Shown one piece after another: positions 16,279 through 24,439 of a DNA stretch of 33,564 nucleotides (positions are counted from its first letter, which is position 1; the number at the start of each line of letters is the position of its first letter). Made by a program: the position numbers and the translations under genes. The stretch is from the NCBI GenBank assembly GCA_030652255.1, contig JAUSAZ010000105.1, positions 1 through 33,564 of the forward strand, written 5' to 3'. The DNA comes from Myxococcales bacterium. Its GTDB lineage: Bacteria; Myxococcota_A; Polyangia; Polyangiales; Ga0077539. The notes below the pieces were generated by a model. That model made no database searches and had not been told where the DNA came from. It saw nothing but the letters and a program-made list of their open reading frames with translations.

Positions 16279-18456
16279 ATGGCACAGGATGATAGCGCGT
16301 TCGTCGAGGCGATATTCGACGCGATTTGCGTTCTCGCGAAGCCCGATGGCGTGCGGGTCAATGAGATCTGTCGCGCGCTGTCGAACGGCGCGACCTCACA
16401 CGACGTCGAGGCCGCGCTTCAACGGCTCCTCCGCGTGGGGCGGGTGAAGCGCAACGACCTGAAGGGGATATGGCGCCTCGTCGACGCGGTGAACCCATCG
16501 CCCTCGATCGTATCCCCGACCGGTCGACGTCCCTCGGCGAGGCCAGCGGCAGCGGTGCCTCCACCCGCGACGCTCCCGCTCGTTCACGATCGGGGCATCC
16601 CAGCCGAGGTCGACGAGGACGGCGTGGTCGATCCGTCCCAGCGTGCGGTGATTCGCGACGCCGTCACCTCACGTCAGGTCGTCGCCGCCGGGCCGGGCTT
16701 CGGGAAGACCGCCGTCGCGTGTGGGCGCGTCGCGTGGTTACTGCGTGACGGGGTGGAGCCCGCAAAGATCCTGCTTCTCAGCTTCACGCGAACGGCAGTG
16801 CGGGAGATGCGGGCCCGCATCCTCGAACTCGCACGCGGCGTCCCCGACGCGAACGCCGTCGAGGTTCGCACGATCGATTCGTTCGCGTGGCGTGTACGCA
16901 CGGGGCTGTCGGAGCGGCCCGGCGAGGGGCAGAGCTACAGCCAGAACATCGACGAAACCGCCACGATGCTCGACGCCCCTTCACCCGAGGTGCGCGAGTA
17001 TCTCGACGGGTTCGATCACGTCGTGGTCGACGAGTCGCAGGACCTGGTCGGAGCGCGCGCGCGGCTCATCGCGACGATGTTGCGATCGCTCCGCCCGGAC
17101 GCGGGATGGACGGTGTTTCTCGATCCGGCGCAGGCCATCTACGACTGGAGCGAGGAGTGCGACGGTGCTCGCGGGCCGCAACCGTCCTTCGAGGAGTTGC
17201 TCTCGGCGCTCACGCCGCGCCCGGCCTACCGGGAGTTGCAGCACCTTCACCGGACACGCGACGTCGGGCTGCGCGCGCTGTTGCTGGGGGCTCGCAAGCT
17301 GGTGCTCGATGCCCCCGACAATGCGTGTCGCAACCTCCGCTCGGTGCTCGATGCGAGGGTGACCGGCGAACCCCTGTTTGCGTCGGCAGCCGCGGAGTCC
17401 ATCCTCGCGTGCGGATGCGCGCCCGAAGACCTCCTGGTGCTGGTGCGTCGGCGCGCCGAGGCCTTGGAGGTGTCCTCGCGACTGACCGAGAAGGGTGTCG
17501 CGCACCGTCTCCGGTTCGGCGGGTTACCGCAGGTCGCCGCGCCTTGGATCGCGGTCGTACTGAACTACGCGTGCCTGCAGACCGGCAGCACTCGCGTCTC
17601 GCGCAGCGACGTCGAGGACGCATGGGCCGCAGTCGTGGAGATGAACGCCTGGCTCACGGCCGGGTGGAACTTCGAGCAGGTGTGGAGCCTGCTGCGACGT
17701 CTCGGAAAGGGTGGGACGAAATCAACGATCGACATCGCGGCGGTCGCGACGCGTCTCGCCGGACAGAGCCTTCCCGACGACGTGGTTCAGCGAGAGGTGG
17801 GCGCAAGCGGGCCGATTCTGAGCACGGTGCATGGCTCCAAGGGGCGGGAGTCGAAGCACGCGTTGCTGTTCCTCACGCGCCAGCACGACGTCGAGCCGGG
17901 CGAAGCCCGCGTGATGTACGTGGGGCTCTCGCGCGCGAAGGAGCGGCTCGACGTGCGCACGCTGCACGCCGCCCATTGGCGCTACCTCGAGAACTCCGGG
18001 CGGCCATGGCGCAAGACCGAATCCGGGCACCAGCAGGTCGAGGTCGGTCGAGCTGGTGACCTCGATCTCGCTCGAACCGTGAAGGTCGCGGCGCTGGACC
18101 TCGAGACCCAACAGGGCGTGTTGGCGGCCTTCGACGGCAGGCCCCGGGCCATCCACATCGAGACGTCGGAGGCTCGTGACTGGGTTCGCTACGCCGCGGT
18201 GGAGGGCAGCACCATCCCGCTCGCCGCGCTGTCACGCGACTGCGAAGACGATCTGCGGGCCGTCGCGCGCCGCGTCGACGCGAAGGCGCGCACCCCGATG
18301 CGGGTGAAGCACCTGCGTTGGTTTGACCTCGGGAGCACCGGGCTCTCGCCCGAAGCCTCGATGAAAGTCTCACTCCCCGAGCCGTGGAACTCGACCCGAC
18401 TCTTTCTGACGCCGGTGCTCGTTGGACCGGGCGTCCTATTTGGAGCATCGAAATGA
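16279..18456 (+). CDS. UvrD/Rep-like SF1 helicase with N-terminal winged helix
   Basis: The 725-residue product is a superfamily 1A helicase. Residues about 8-70 (GVRVNEICRALSNGATSHDV, then GRVKRNDLKGIWRLVD) look like a winged helix. ATPase motifs follow. The Q-like DPSQRAVI comes first, then Walker A AGPGFGKT at 137-144 (Phe where Ser is usual). Motif Ia is LLLSFTRTAVREM and Ib TIDSFAWRV. Walker B DESQD is at 251-255, motif III LDPAQAIYDW, motif V STVHGSKGRE, and motif VI YVGLSRAKERL at 547-557. The inserted subdomains are short. The final 140 residues have no recognised motif and no nuclease signature. The stop overlaps the drmA start by four bases (ATGA), implying translational coupling. 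UvrD-like helicases are not part of the canonical DISARM set, so its job here is open. Confidence 0.9.
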   Translation: MAQDDSAFVEAIFDAICVLAKPDGVRVNEICRALSNGATSHDVEAALQRLLRVGRVKRNDLKGIWRLVDAVNPSPSIVSPTGRRPSARPAAAVPPPATLPLVHDRGIPAEVDEDGVVDPSQRAVIRDAVTSRQVVAAGPGFGKTAVACGRVAWLLRDGVEPAKILLLSFTRTAVREMRARILELARGVPDANAVEVRTIDSFAWRVRTGLSERPGEGQSYSQNIDETATMLDAPSPEVREYLDGFDHVVVDESQDLVGARARLIATMLRSLRPDAGWTVFLDPAQAIYDWSEECDGARGPQPSFEELLSALTPRPAYRELQHLHRTRDVGLRALLLGARKLVLDAPDNACRNLRSVLDARVTGEPLFASAAAESILACGCAPEDLLVLVRRRAEALEVSSRLTEKGVAHRLRFGGLPQVAAPWIAVVLNYACLQTGSTRVSRSDVEDAWAAVVEMNAWLTAGWNFEQVWSLLRRLGKGGTKSTIDIAAVATRLAGQSLPDDVVQREVGASGPILSTVHGSKGRESKHALLFLTRQHDVEPGEARVMYVGLSRAKERLDVRTLHAAHWRYLENSGRPWRKTESGHQQVEVGRAGDLDLARTVKVAALDLETQQGVLAAFDGRPRAIHIETSEARDWVRYAAVEGSTIPLAALSRDCEDDLRAVARRVDAKARTPMRVKHLRWFDLGSTGLSPEASMKVSLPEPWNSTRLFLTPVLVGPGVLFGASK

Positions 18457-21400
18457 CCGAACCACGCGACCGTCTTCTCCAGCAGCTCGCGACGGACCTC
18501 ATCGGACCTCAACACGGCGAAGGCGAGGAGATCACCGCTTGGCCGAGCGACCAGTACATCTCGGGGATCCTGTACCCGGCCTCGATCGAGGTGAACCCCG
18601 AGGACGACGAGGAGGGCGACGCGGGCGGCGACGACGACGGCAGCCCCGGCGGCGTGGTGCCCACGAGCCTGATGCGGCGCCCATCCGTGATGGGCATCTC
18701 TTTCGCGATGGAGGGCGCTCGACCCACGCTGCGGATCCACGCGTATGCGGCCGTGTACGTTGCTCGGGTCAACGCCGACGACCCCGAGCACCCGGACGCA
18801 TGGAAGCGCCAGTCAGTGGCGCTCGCACCGGCCGATGCCATCGAGGTTCGCGACGGGCGCTACTCGATTCCCGCAGGCAACCAGGCCCGGTGGTGGATAC
18901 GCGGGATGAAGAGGGATGCCCGCTGGCAGGTGACGGTGGTGCTCGAAAACACCGCGCGGCCCGAGCCCGGGCGCGTCGCGTCGGAGAGCGCCCATCTCTT
19001 CCAGGTGGGCTTCGAAGTCGAGGCCGTGGGCGAGAGCCGCATCGTGCCGCGCCACACCCGCAGGACGAACGCCGACGACGAGGATGGTCGGATCAACGAC
19101 CTGATCTACCGAGAAGCGGAGGAGTGGGCTGTGGGCCACACCTGCGCCGCGAGCTGGCAGGCCCGCGAGGGGCGTCAGGTCGTCGCATCGACTTGGATTC
19201 CCCAGCAGGTCGTGCCCGCCATGTCGGCCGATGGGCACGAGACCTTTCGCGAAGAGGCCGCGAAGCGCACCTGGGAGACCGGAACGTGCTTTGACGCGGG
19301 CACGCTCGCCCGGGTGCCAGACGGCGCCACCCTCGGGCACCTGCTTGACGCCGTGCCGGTGGCCTACGAGCACTGGCAGCGCGGCGTCGCCGCTCGGATC
19401 GAGGCCGAAGAGGCGCGAGGCGCGCTGACGCCCTCCATGGCGAAGCAGGCGCGCGAGAACCTCGACGGCGCCGCAGCCGTCACGGCTCGCATTCGTGACG
19501 GCATTGCCCTACTCGCGGACCCGGCGAACCACGCCGTGCGGCGCGCATTTCAGCTCGCGCAACACGCGATGCTGCTGCAGCGCCAATGGGGCGACGACGA
19601 CCCGAGGGCGAAGCTTTCGTGGCGGCCGTTCCAGCTCGCGTTCCAGCTCCTCACGTTGCGCGGCATCGCGATGCCACGGGAGGCCGACGGCACGCCGAAC
19701 CCCGACCGCAACGTGATGGACCTGCTGTGGTTTCCGACCGGCGGCGGCAAGACGGAGGCGTATCTCGCGCTGACGGCGTTCACCCTGATTCTGCGTCGGC
19801 TGCGCGTGGGCAACCCGGACGACGGCGCCGGCGTCGCCGTGCTGATGCGGTACACCCTGCGGCTGCTCACGGTGCAGCAGTTCGAGCGTGCGTCGCGCCT
19901 CGTGCTCGCGTGCGAGTACCTGCGCCGCGACGGGCACAAGCGGGGCGACACGAGTCTCGGTACACTTCCCTTCTCGATCGGACTGTGGGTGGGCAACAAG
20001 GCCACGCCGGGCAAGGTGGCCGACGCGCGCGCAGACAAGCAGGAGTTCTTGAAGGCTCAGCAGCTCGCGCGCTGCCCCGCCTGCAACGGCAAGACCCTCG
20101 CCTGGGATGTCGACAAGAGGAGCCCCCAGTTTCTCGTCGCGTGCCGCAGCACGAAGTGCCCGCTGCAGGGCGCGACGCTGCCCGTCTATACCATCGACGA
20201 GGACCTCTACCTGTCGCAGCCGGGCCTCGTGATCGGCACCATCGACAAGTTCGCGCAGATCGTCCGCAACCACCACACGCACCGTCTGCTCGACGGTCCC
20301 GGTGGGCCGCCGGAACTCATCATCCAAGACGAACTGCACCTCATCTCGGGCCCCCTCGGAACGGTGGCCGGCGTCTATGAAGCTGCCATCGATTTGATCT
20401 GCCGGCGTGACGGGGTGGGGCCAAAGATCCTCGGAAGCACAGCCACGATCCGTCGCGCGCGCGACCAGGTCCGCCAGCTCTTCGACCGCGACGTGCTGCA
20501 GTTTCCGCCGCCGGTGCTCGACGCGACGGACTCGTGCTTCGCCGTGGTGGATCATCAGGCGCCGGGACGTCTCTACGCGGGCGTGACGACGGCGGGGCGC
20601 AGCCCGAAGTTCATCCTCCAGGCAGCATGCGCCTCGATCCTCCAGGGAGCCTCGGAGGATGCCGTGGTCGCGCCGCAGGAGCGCGATCCGTACTGGACGC
20701 TCGTCGCGTACTTCAACTCGTTGCGCGAGCTCGGCGGCGCGCTTGTGATGATGCAGGACGACGTGCACGACAGCATGGCCAACTTCGCCGCCCTGCACTC
20801 GACCCAGCGGCGACACATCGACGAGCCGGTCGAGCTCACGAGCCGGGTCGAACAGGCAGAGATCCCCTCGCGGCTCGTTTCGCTGGAGCGACGCTACGAC
20901 CATCGACTGCCGGTCAACAAGCAGACGCAGGACACGGCCATCGTCCTAGCGACCAACATGATCTCGGTGGGCGTCGACATTCCGCGCCTCGGTCTCATGG
21001 CCGTCAACGGCCAGCCGAAGACCATGTCGGAGTACATCCAGGCCACCTCACGCGTCGGTCGCAATCGGGTGCCCGGTCTCGTGGTGACGCTCTACAACGT
21101 CGGACGACCCCGCGACCGCTCGCACTACGAGGCGTTTCGCACCTGGCATCAGACGCTCTACCGCGAGGTCGAAGCGACGAGCGTGACGCCGTTTGCGCCG
21201 CGGGCGCGGGACCGCGCGCTGCACGCCACGATGGTGGCCCTCGCGAGGCACATGGTGCACGGGATGCTCGAAGACACGTTGATCACCCCGTCGCGTCGCA
21301 TCGAGCTCGACCGCCTGGTCGACGAAGTCGTCGCGCGGGCGCGCAACCTCGACGCGACCGAGAGCAGCGCCGTCGCCCGCGAGCTGCGCGAGTACCTGGA

Positions 21401-21608
21401 CGACTGGGAGGGACGCGGCGCGATCAAGCGGTACTGGGACGACTTCAACGCCGACGACAGTCTCCTGGTGTCGGCCGAGGTCGTGGCCGAAGCGCGGGCA
21501 GTTGGCGGGCGCTGGACCAGGCCCGCACGCGCGACGCCCAACTCGATGCGCGACGTGGAAGCGCAGGTTCAGTTCCGTCTCGCACCGTCGCTGAAGAGCG
21601 CAACGTGA
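18453..21608 (+). CDS. drmA: DISARM system helicase DrmA
   Basis: The 1051-residue product is DrmA, the large helicase-like subunit of the DISARM anti-phage system. The ATG at 18453, preceded by GGAG (18442-18445), overlaps the upstream stop; the frame extends further upstream but that part is shadow. The N-terminal 400 residues include an acidic insert (NPEDDEEGDAGGDDDG). Walker A PTGGGKT is at 428-434. A zinc-ribbon-like CPAC at 541-544 is followed by CRSTKC at 564-569. The Walker B motif is DELH at 626-629 instead of DEAH, motif III is LGSTATIRRA, motif V is NMISVGVDIPRLG, and motif VI QATSRVGR is at 863-870. These match the DrmA family in order and length. DrmA and DrmB are known to form the DNA-engaging complex of DISARM. 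Confidence 0.93.
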   Translation: MTEPRDRLLQQLATDLIGPQHGEGEEITAWPSDQYISGILYPASIEVNPEDDEEGDAGGDDDGSPGGVVPTSLMRRPSVMGISFAMEGARPTLRIHAYAAVYVARVNADDPEHPDAWKRQSVALAPADAIEVRDGRYSIPAGNQARWWIRGMKRDARWQVTVVLENTARPEPGRVASESAHLFQVGFEVEAVGESRIVPRHTRRTNADDEDGRINDLIYREAEEWAVGHTCAASWQAREGRQVVASTWIPQQVVPAMSADGHETFREEAAKRTWETGTCFDAGTLARVPDGATLGHLLDAVPVAYEHWQRGVAARIEAEEARGALTPSMAKQARENLDGAAAVTARIRDGIALLADPANHAVRRAFQLAQHAMLLQRQWGDDDPRAKLSWRPFQLAFQLLTLRGIAMPREADGTPNPDRNVMDLLWFPTGGGKTEAYLALTAFTLILRRLRVGNPDDGAGVAVLMRYTLRLLTVQQFERASRLVLACEYLRRDGHKRGDTSLGTLPFSIGLWVGNKATPGKVADARADKQEFLKAQQLARCPACNGKTLAWDVDKRSPQFLVACRSTKCPLQGATLPVYTIDEDLYLSQPGLVIGTIDKFAQIVRNHHTHRLLDGPGGPPELIIQDELHLISGPLGTVAGVYEAAIDLICRRDGVGPKILGSTATIRRARDQVRQLFDRDVLQFPPPVLDATDSCFAVVDHQAPGRLYAGVTTAGRSPKFILQAACASILQGASEDAVVAPQERDPYWTLVAYFNSLRELGGALVMMQDDVHDSMANFAALHSTQRRHIDEPVELTSRVEQAEIPSRLVSLERRYDHRLPVNKQTQDTAIVLATNMISVGVDIPRLGLMAVNGQPKTMSEYIQATSRVGRNRVPGLVVTLYNVGRPRDRSHYEAFRTWHQTLYREVEATSVTPFAPRARDRALHATMVALARHMVHGMLEDTLITPSRRIELDRLVDEVVARARNLDATESSAVARELREYLDDWEGRGAIKRYWDDFNADDSLLVSAEVVAEARAVGGRWTRPARATPNSMRDVEAQVQFRLAPSLKSAT

Positions 21609-21623
21609 GGAGCCATCACCCCC

Positions 21624-23474
21624 ATGCGTAACCGAATCGGAGGGCTCCGCCGGAGCCATGTCGTGACGACCTACGGGCCGGGCGCGATCATTGATTTTCG
21701 CGCTCCGAAGAGCGGTGCTCCATTGTCGGGCGTGCTCGCGGGCCTCGAAGAGTGGGACGCCGCCTCGGGCGGCAAGCCCGGAATGAACCACCCACAGGTG
21801 ATCCACGAGGCGCGGCTGGAGAAACGGCTCGGCGTCGACGGGTTCCGCCTTCCTCCCGTGAAGCACGCTCAGATGGGTCGGGAGATCGATGATTCGATCG
21901 ACGTGCTGCCGGTAGTGCGCTTCCCGCAGTACCTGCAGTGCCCGGCGTGCAACCAGCTCAAGCGCGCTGATGACTGGAACAAGAACCCGGGCGACCCGGA
22001 GCGGTGGTGCGGTCGCTGCTCCGACGACGAGAAGGTCTGGGCAGTCCCGGTGCGCTTCATCGTCGCGTGTGAAGACGGGCACCTCGACGAGTTCCAGTGG
22101 AAGCGCTGGATCGGCTGCACCTGCACACGCTCGGCGCTCGCGCTCGAAACGCGGGGCCCCGGCCTCGGCGGCAAGGTCGTACGATGCACCGCCTGCGAGC
22201 ACTTTCGCTCCCTCGAAGGCGTCTTCCAGAAGCACGCGATGCAGTCGGTCGGCTGCACCTGCGCAGGAGCCGAACCCTGGATCGCAGGGGAGCGGGACGC
22301 GCGCTGCGGCAAGCCGCTGCGTGTTCTGCAGCGTGGTGCTTCGAACGTGTATTGGGGTGACACGCGGTCGGCCCTGGACATCCCGCCCTTCTCGCCCGAC
22401 CCGAGCTCGGTGTTCGGACCCTACTGGCCGGCGCTTCGGGACGCGAAGCGGGCGAAGTGGCCTGTGCTGATCGATGGAATGGAGCTCGTCGACAAGCTCG
22501 GACAGCCCGCCAGCGTGTTGCAGAGGAAGCTCGAAGAATGGGCCGACACGCTGGCGAGCGACGACGAGGAGCAGCCCGTCGAGTGGGCTGAGTTCAAGCA
22601 GTTTCACCGCTCGCTGACGGAGCCGATCACGCGACCGGAGTTCGAGACGCGACCGTCGCAGGCGCCGCCGGAGTTTCGATCCTTCCTCGAAGGCGTCGCG
22701 CTTGCGCGCAGGCTTCGTGAGGTGCGCGCGCAGGTTGGTTTCACGCGCATTCACCCGCCAGCGGGGATGTTTCGTGCCGGTCAGGCTCACCCGGGCAAGT
22801 TGTCGAAGGTGAAGCTCCGCTGGCTTCCGGCGATCGAGATGCGCGGGGAGGGGATCTTCCTGGGGTTCGATCGCGAGGCTGTCCACGAGTGGGAGCAGCG
22901 CAAGGAGGTGGACGACCACTTCAAACGCTTCTGCCAGCAGCTATGGAAGGACCTCGCGAGTGAAGCTCGTACGCCCGAGGAGCTCGCGGGGGTGCAGGAG
23001 AAGTTCGACCGGTGGCGTCCGTACGGCGCGCGGTTCGTGCTGCTGCATTCGTTCGCCCACGCGTTCATGCGGCGGCTGTCGCTGGAGTGCGGCTACAGCA
23101 GCTCCGCGCTGCGCGAGCGGCTCTACGTGAACGTCGGACCGGTGGAGATGCTGGGCGTACTCGTTCACACCGACTCGCCCGACTCGGAGGGGACGCTCGG
23201 CGGCCTCGTACGGCAGGGTCAGCCCGATCGTCTGCACGACACCATCGTCGGGCTGCTACGCGACGCGCAGTGGTGCTCGTCGGACCCCGTTTGCATCACC
23301 GGCACGATGACTCTCTCGACGCCCCGCAACGGCGCCGCGTGCCACGCGTGTCTGCTCGCGCCCGAGACCTCGTGCCAGCACTTCAACACCCTGCTCGACC
23401 GGACGTTGATGGTGGGCACGGAGGAGATCCCGCGCCTCGGGTTCTTCCGGGCGCACATCGAAGAAGTCCTGTGA
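21624..23474 (+). CDS. drmB: DISARM protein DrmB (DUF1998)
   Basis: The 616-residue product is DrmB, partner of DrmA. The N terminus RRSHVVTTYGPGAIIDF is the family hallmark. Several Cys clusters suggest zinc binding: CPACNQL (Cys106, Cys109), then WCGRC, CTCTRS, CTACEHF and GCTCAG. The C-terminal DUF1998 region has LLHSFAHAFMRRLSLECGY, EMLGVLVHTDSPDSEGTLGG and WCSSDPVCI. It ends with ACHACLLAPETSCQHFN, another Cys-rich motif. The ATG at 21624 follows GAGGAG (21607-21612) at 11 bases. There are 15 bp after drmA, and the end overlaps drmC by four bases. In DISARM, DrmB binds DrmA and is thought to aid loading onto DNA. Confidence 0.95.
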   Translation: MRNRIGGLRRSHVVTTYGPGAIIDFRAPKSGAPLSGVLAGLEEWDAASGGKPGMNHPQVIHEARLEKRLGVDGFRLPPVKHAQMGREIDDSIDVLPVVRFPQYLQCPACNQLKRADDWNKNPGDPERWCGRCSDDEKVWAVPVRFIVACEDGHLDEFQWKRWIGCTCTRSALALETRGPGLGGKVVRCTACEHFRSLEGVFQKHAMQSVGCTCAGAEPWIAGERDARCGKPLRVLQRGASNVYWGDTRSALDIPPFSPDPSSVFGPYWPALRDAKRAKWPVLIDGMELVDKLGQPASVLQRKLEEWADTLASDDEEQPVEWAEFKQFHRSLTEPITRPEFETRPSQAPPEFRSFLEGVALARRLREVRAQVGFTRIHPPAGMFRAGQAHPGKLSKVKLRWLPAIEMRGEGIFLGFDREAVHEWEQRKEVDDHFKRFCQQLWKDLASEARTPEELAGVQEKFDRWRPYGARFVLLHSFAHAFMRRLSLECGYSSSALRERLYVNVGPVEMLGVLVHTDSPDSEGTLGGLVRQGQPDRLHDTIVGLLRDAQWCSSDPVCITGTMTLSTPRNGAACHACLLAPETSCQHFNTLLDRTLMVGTEEIPRLGFFRAHIEEVL

Positions 23475-24175
23475 AGATCGACGCGCGCTCGTTGTACCGG
23501 GCGTGGAGACTGGCGCGCGAGGCGGGGCGCGAGCTCTTCCGTCCGGGGGTTGGCGACGAACTCCCAACGCTGCCGGGGTGGGATGCGTGCGCCCTGCCGA
23601 CGGAGCACCTCGCGAAGGAGGCATCGGTCACGGTGCTCGAGGCCCTGCGTGCGGTCGAACTCCACCAGCGCGAGCAGCCGCCGGATCTGGCGCGGGTCGA
23701 ACTCGTAGCAACGCTACCAGGGCCGCGTCGGCAGGTTGCCGCGACGCGCGATGTGGTGCGCGAGCTGATCCGCGGCGCCCGACGGGAGCTTCTCATCGTG
23801 GGGTTCTCGATCACCGACCACGACTTTCGCGAGCTCCTCTACCGCCGCGGCCTCGACGGGGTGCGCGTCACGGTGGTCGGCGATCGCGCGTCCGGCGACG
23901 CGACCGAGCTGGTGCGGGCCTGGCCTGCGAAGGCCGAACCGCTGGTCGCTTTGCGCGACGCCTCACCCACGCGCGACGAGCATCGACGGATGCACGGGAA
24001 GGTGATCGTCGCCGATCGCGCGCGGGTGCTGATCGGCTCTGCCAACTTCAGCGCGGGTGGGCTCGCCGGCAACATCGAACTTGGGGTCCGCTTGGAGGGC
24101 GCGGTTGCGCCGGAAATCCACCGTATCATCGAGCAGCTCCGCGACGAGGGATGGCTCGTCGCAGTGTCGGTCTGA
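23471..24175 (+). CDS. drmC: DISARM phospholipase D-like nuclease DrmC
   Basis: The 234-residue product is a single-HKD phospholipase D superfamily protein. The GTG start at 23471 overlaps the drmB stop (GTGA); the open frame upstream is antiphase shadow. The catalytic motif HGKVIVADR gives His175, Lys177 and Asp182 (HxKx4D) and is followed by LIGSANFSAGGLAGNIELGV, the usual PLD strand with Asn. The N-terminal half (VREL... RELLIVGFSITDHDFREL) is the paired fold without a second HKD, so activity would need a dimer. PLD-type nucleases cut DNA without metal. DrmC is the presumed nuclease of DISARM, but in studied systems it is not always essential. It is the last gene of the operon. I see no clear terminator after it. 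Confidence 0.94.
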   Translation: MKIDARSLYRAWRLAREAGRELFRPGVGDELPTLPGWDACALPTEHLAKEASVTVLEALRAVELHQREQPPDLARVELVATLPGPRRQVAATRDVVRELIRGARRELLIVGFSITDHDFRELLYRRGLDGVRVTVVGDRASGDATELVRAWPAKAEPLVALRDASPTRDEHRRMHGKVIVADRARVLIGSANFSAGGLAGNIELGVRLEGAVAPEIHRIIEQLRDEGWLVAVSV

Positions 24176-24212
24176 GCGACCGGCGATCGTGAGACTGCTC
24201 GGGACTGCCTGG

Positions 24213-24270
24213 GGCGAAGGCGTAGGCGTCACCGCCAGACGTCGAGCGGCGGAGCGCCAGACGTCGAGCG
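24213..24270 (+). repeat. Right flanking direct repeat (attachment-site-like)
   Basis: This 58-bp copy matches 9448-9505 at 55 positions and lies 38 bp after the drmC stop. It contains the gaaggcgtag that forms the end of the gene at the left boundary, but here there is no gene body before it. Similarity to the left copy stops at 24270, where the sequence changes to ctccacc. Confidence 0.85.
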
Positions 24271-24439
24271 CTCCACCAACCGCCGTCGCCCACCCGAGCA
24301 CGTCGCCCACGCCTCCGCTGCATCGGAATGGCCACGCCCGGCCCCCTGCTCCCGCCCTCGTCGTCGCGCACCGCGGGCTTGAGTCCGCCAATCACTCCGT
24401 GTGACCTTGGAACGACCCGCTTCCAGAGAAGGTCAACCC

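Larger units (their letters stand above)
9448..24270 (+). mobile_element. Defence island bounded by 58-bp direct repeats (inferred mobile cassette)
   Basis: A 58-bp sequence at 9448-9505 recurs in direct orientation at 24213-24270 with three mismatches. Between the copies lie exactly eight co-directional defence genes and nothing else. The left copy overlaps the stop of gene 8813-9460. The right copy carries the same gaaggcgtag end without the gene body, as when an element inserts at a gene's 3' end. No integrase, recombinase or tRNA is present, so movement by homologous recombination between repeats is equally possible. The repeat could also be a common dispersed sequence of this genome, in which case the bracketing is coincidental. 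Confidence 0.55.

Noticed and set aside
23012..23470. N-terminal extension of DrmC overlapping drmB
   Set aside because: It is an Arg/Ala-rich shadow of drmB; the GTG at 23471 gives normal family length and the GTGA overlap.
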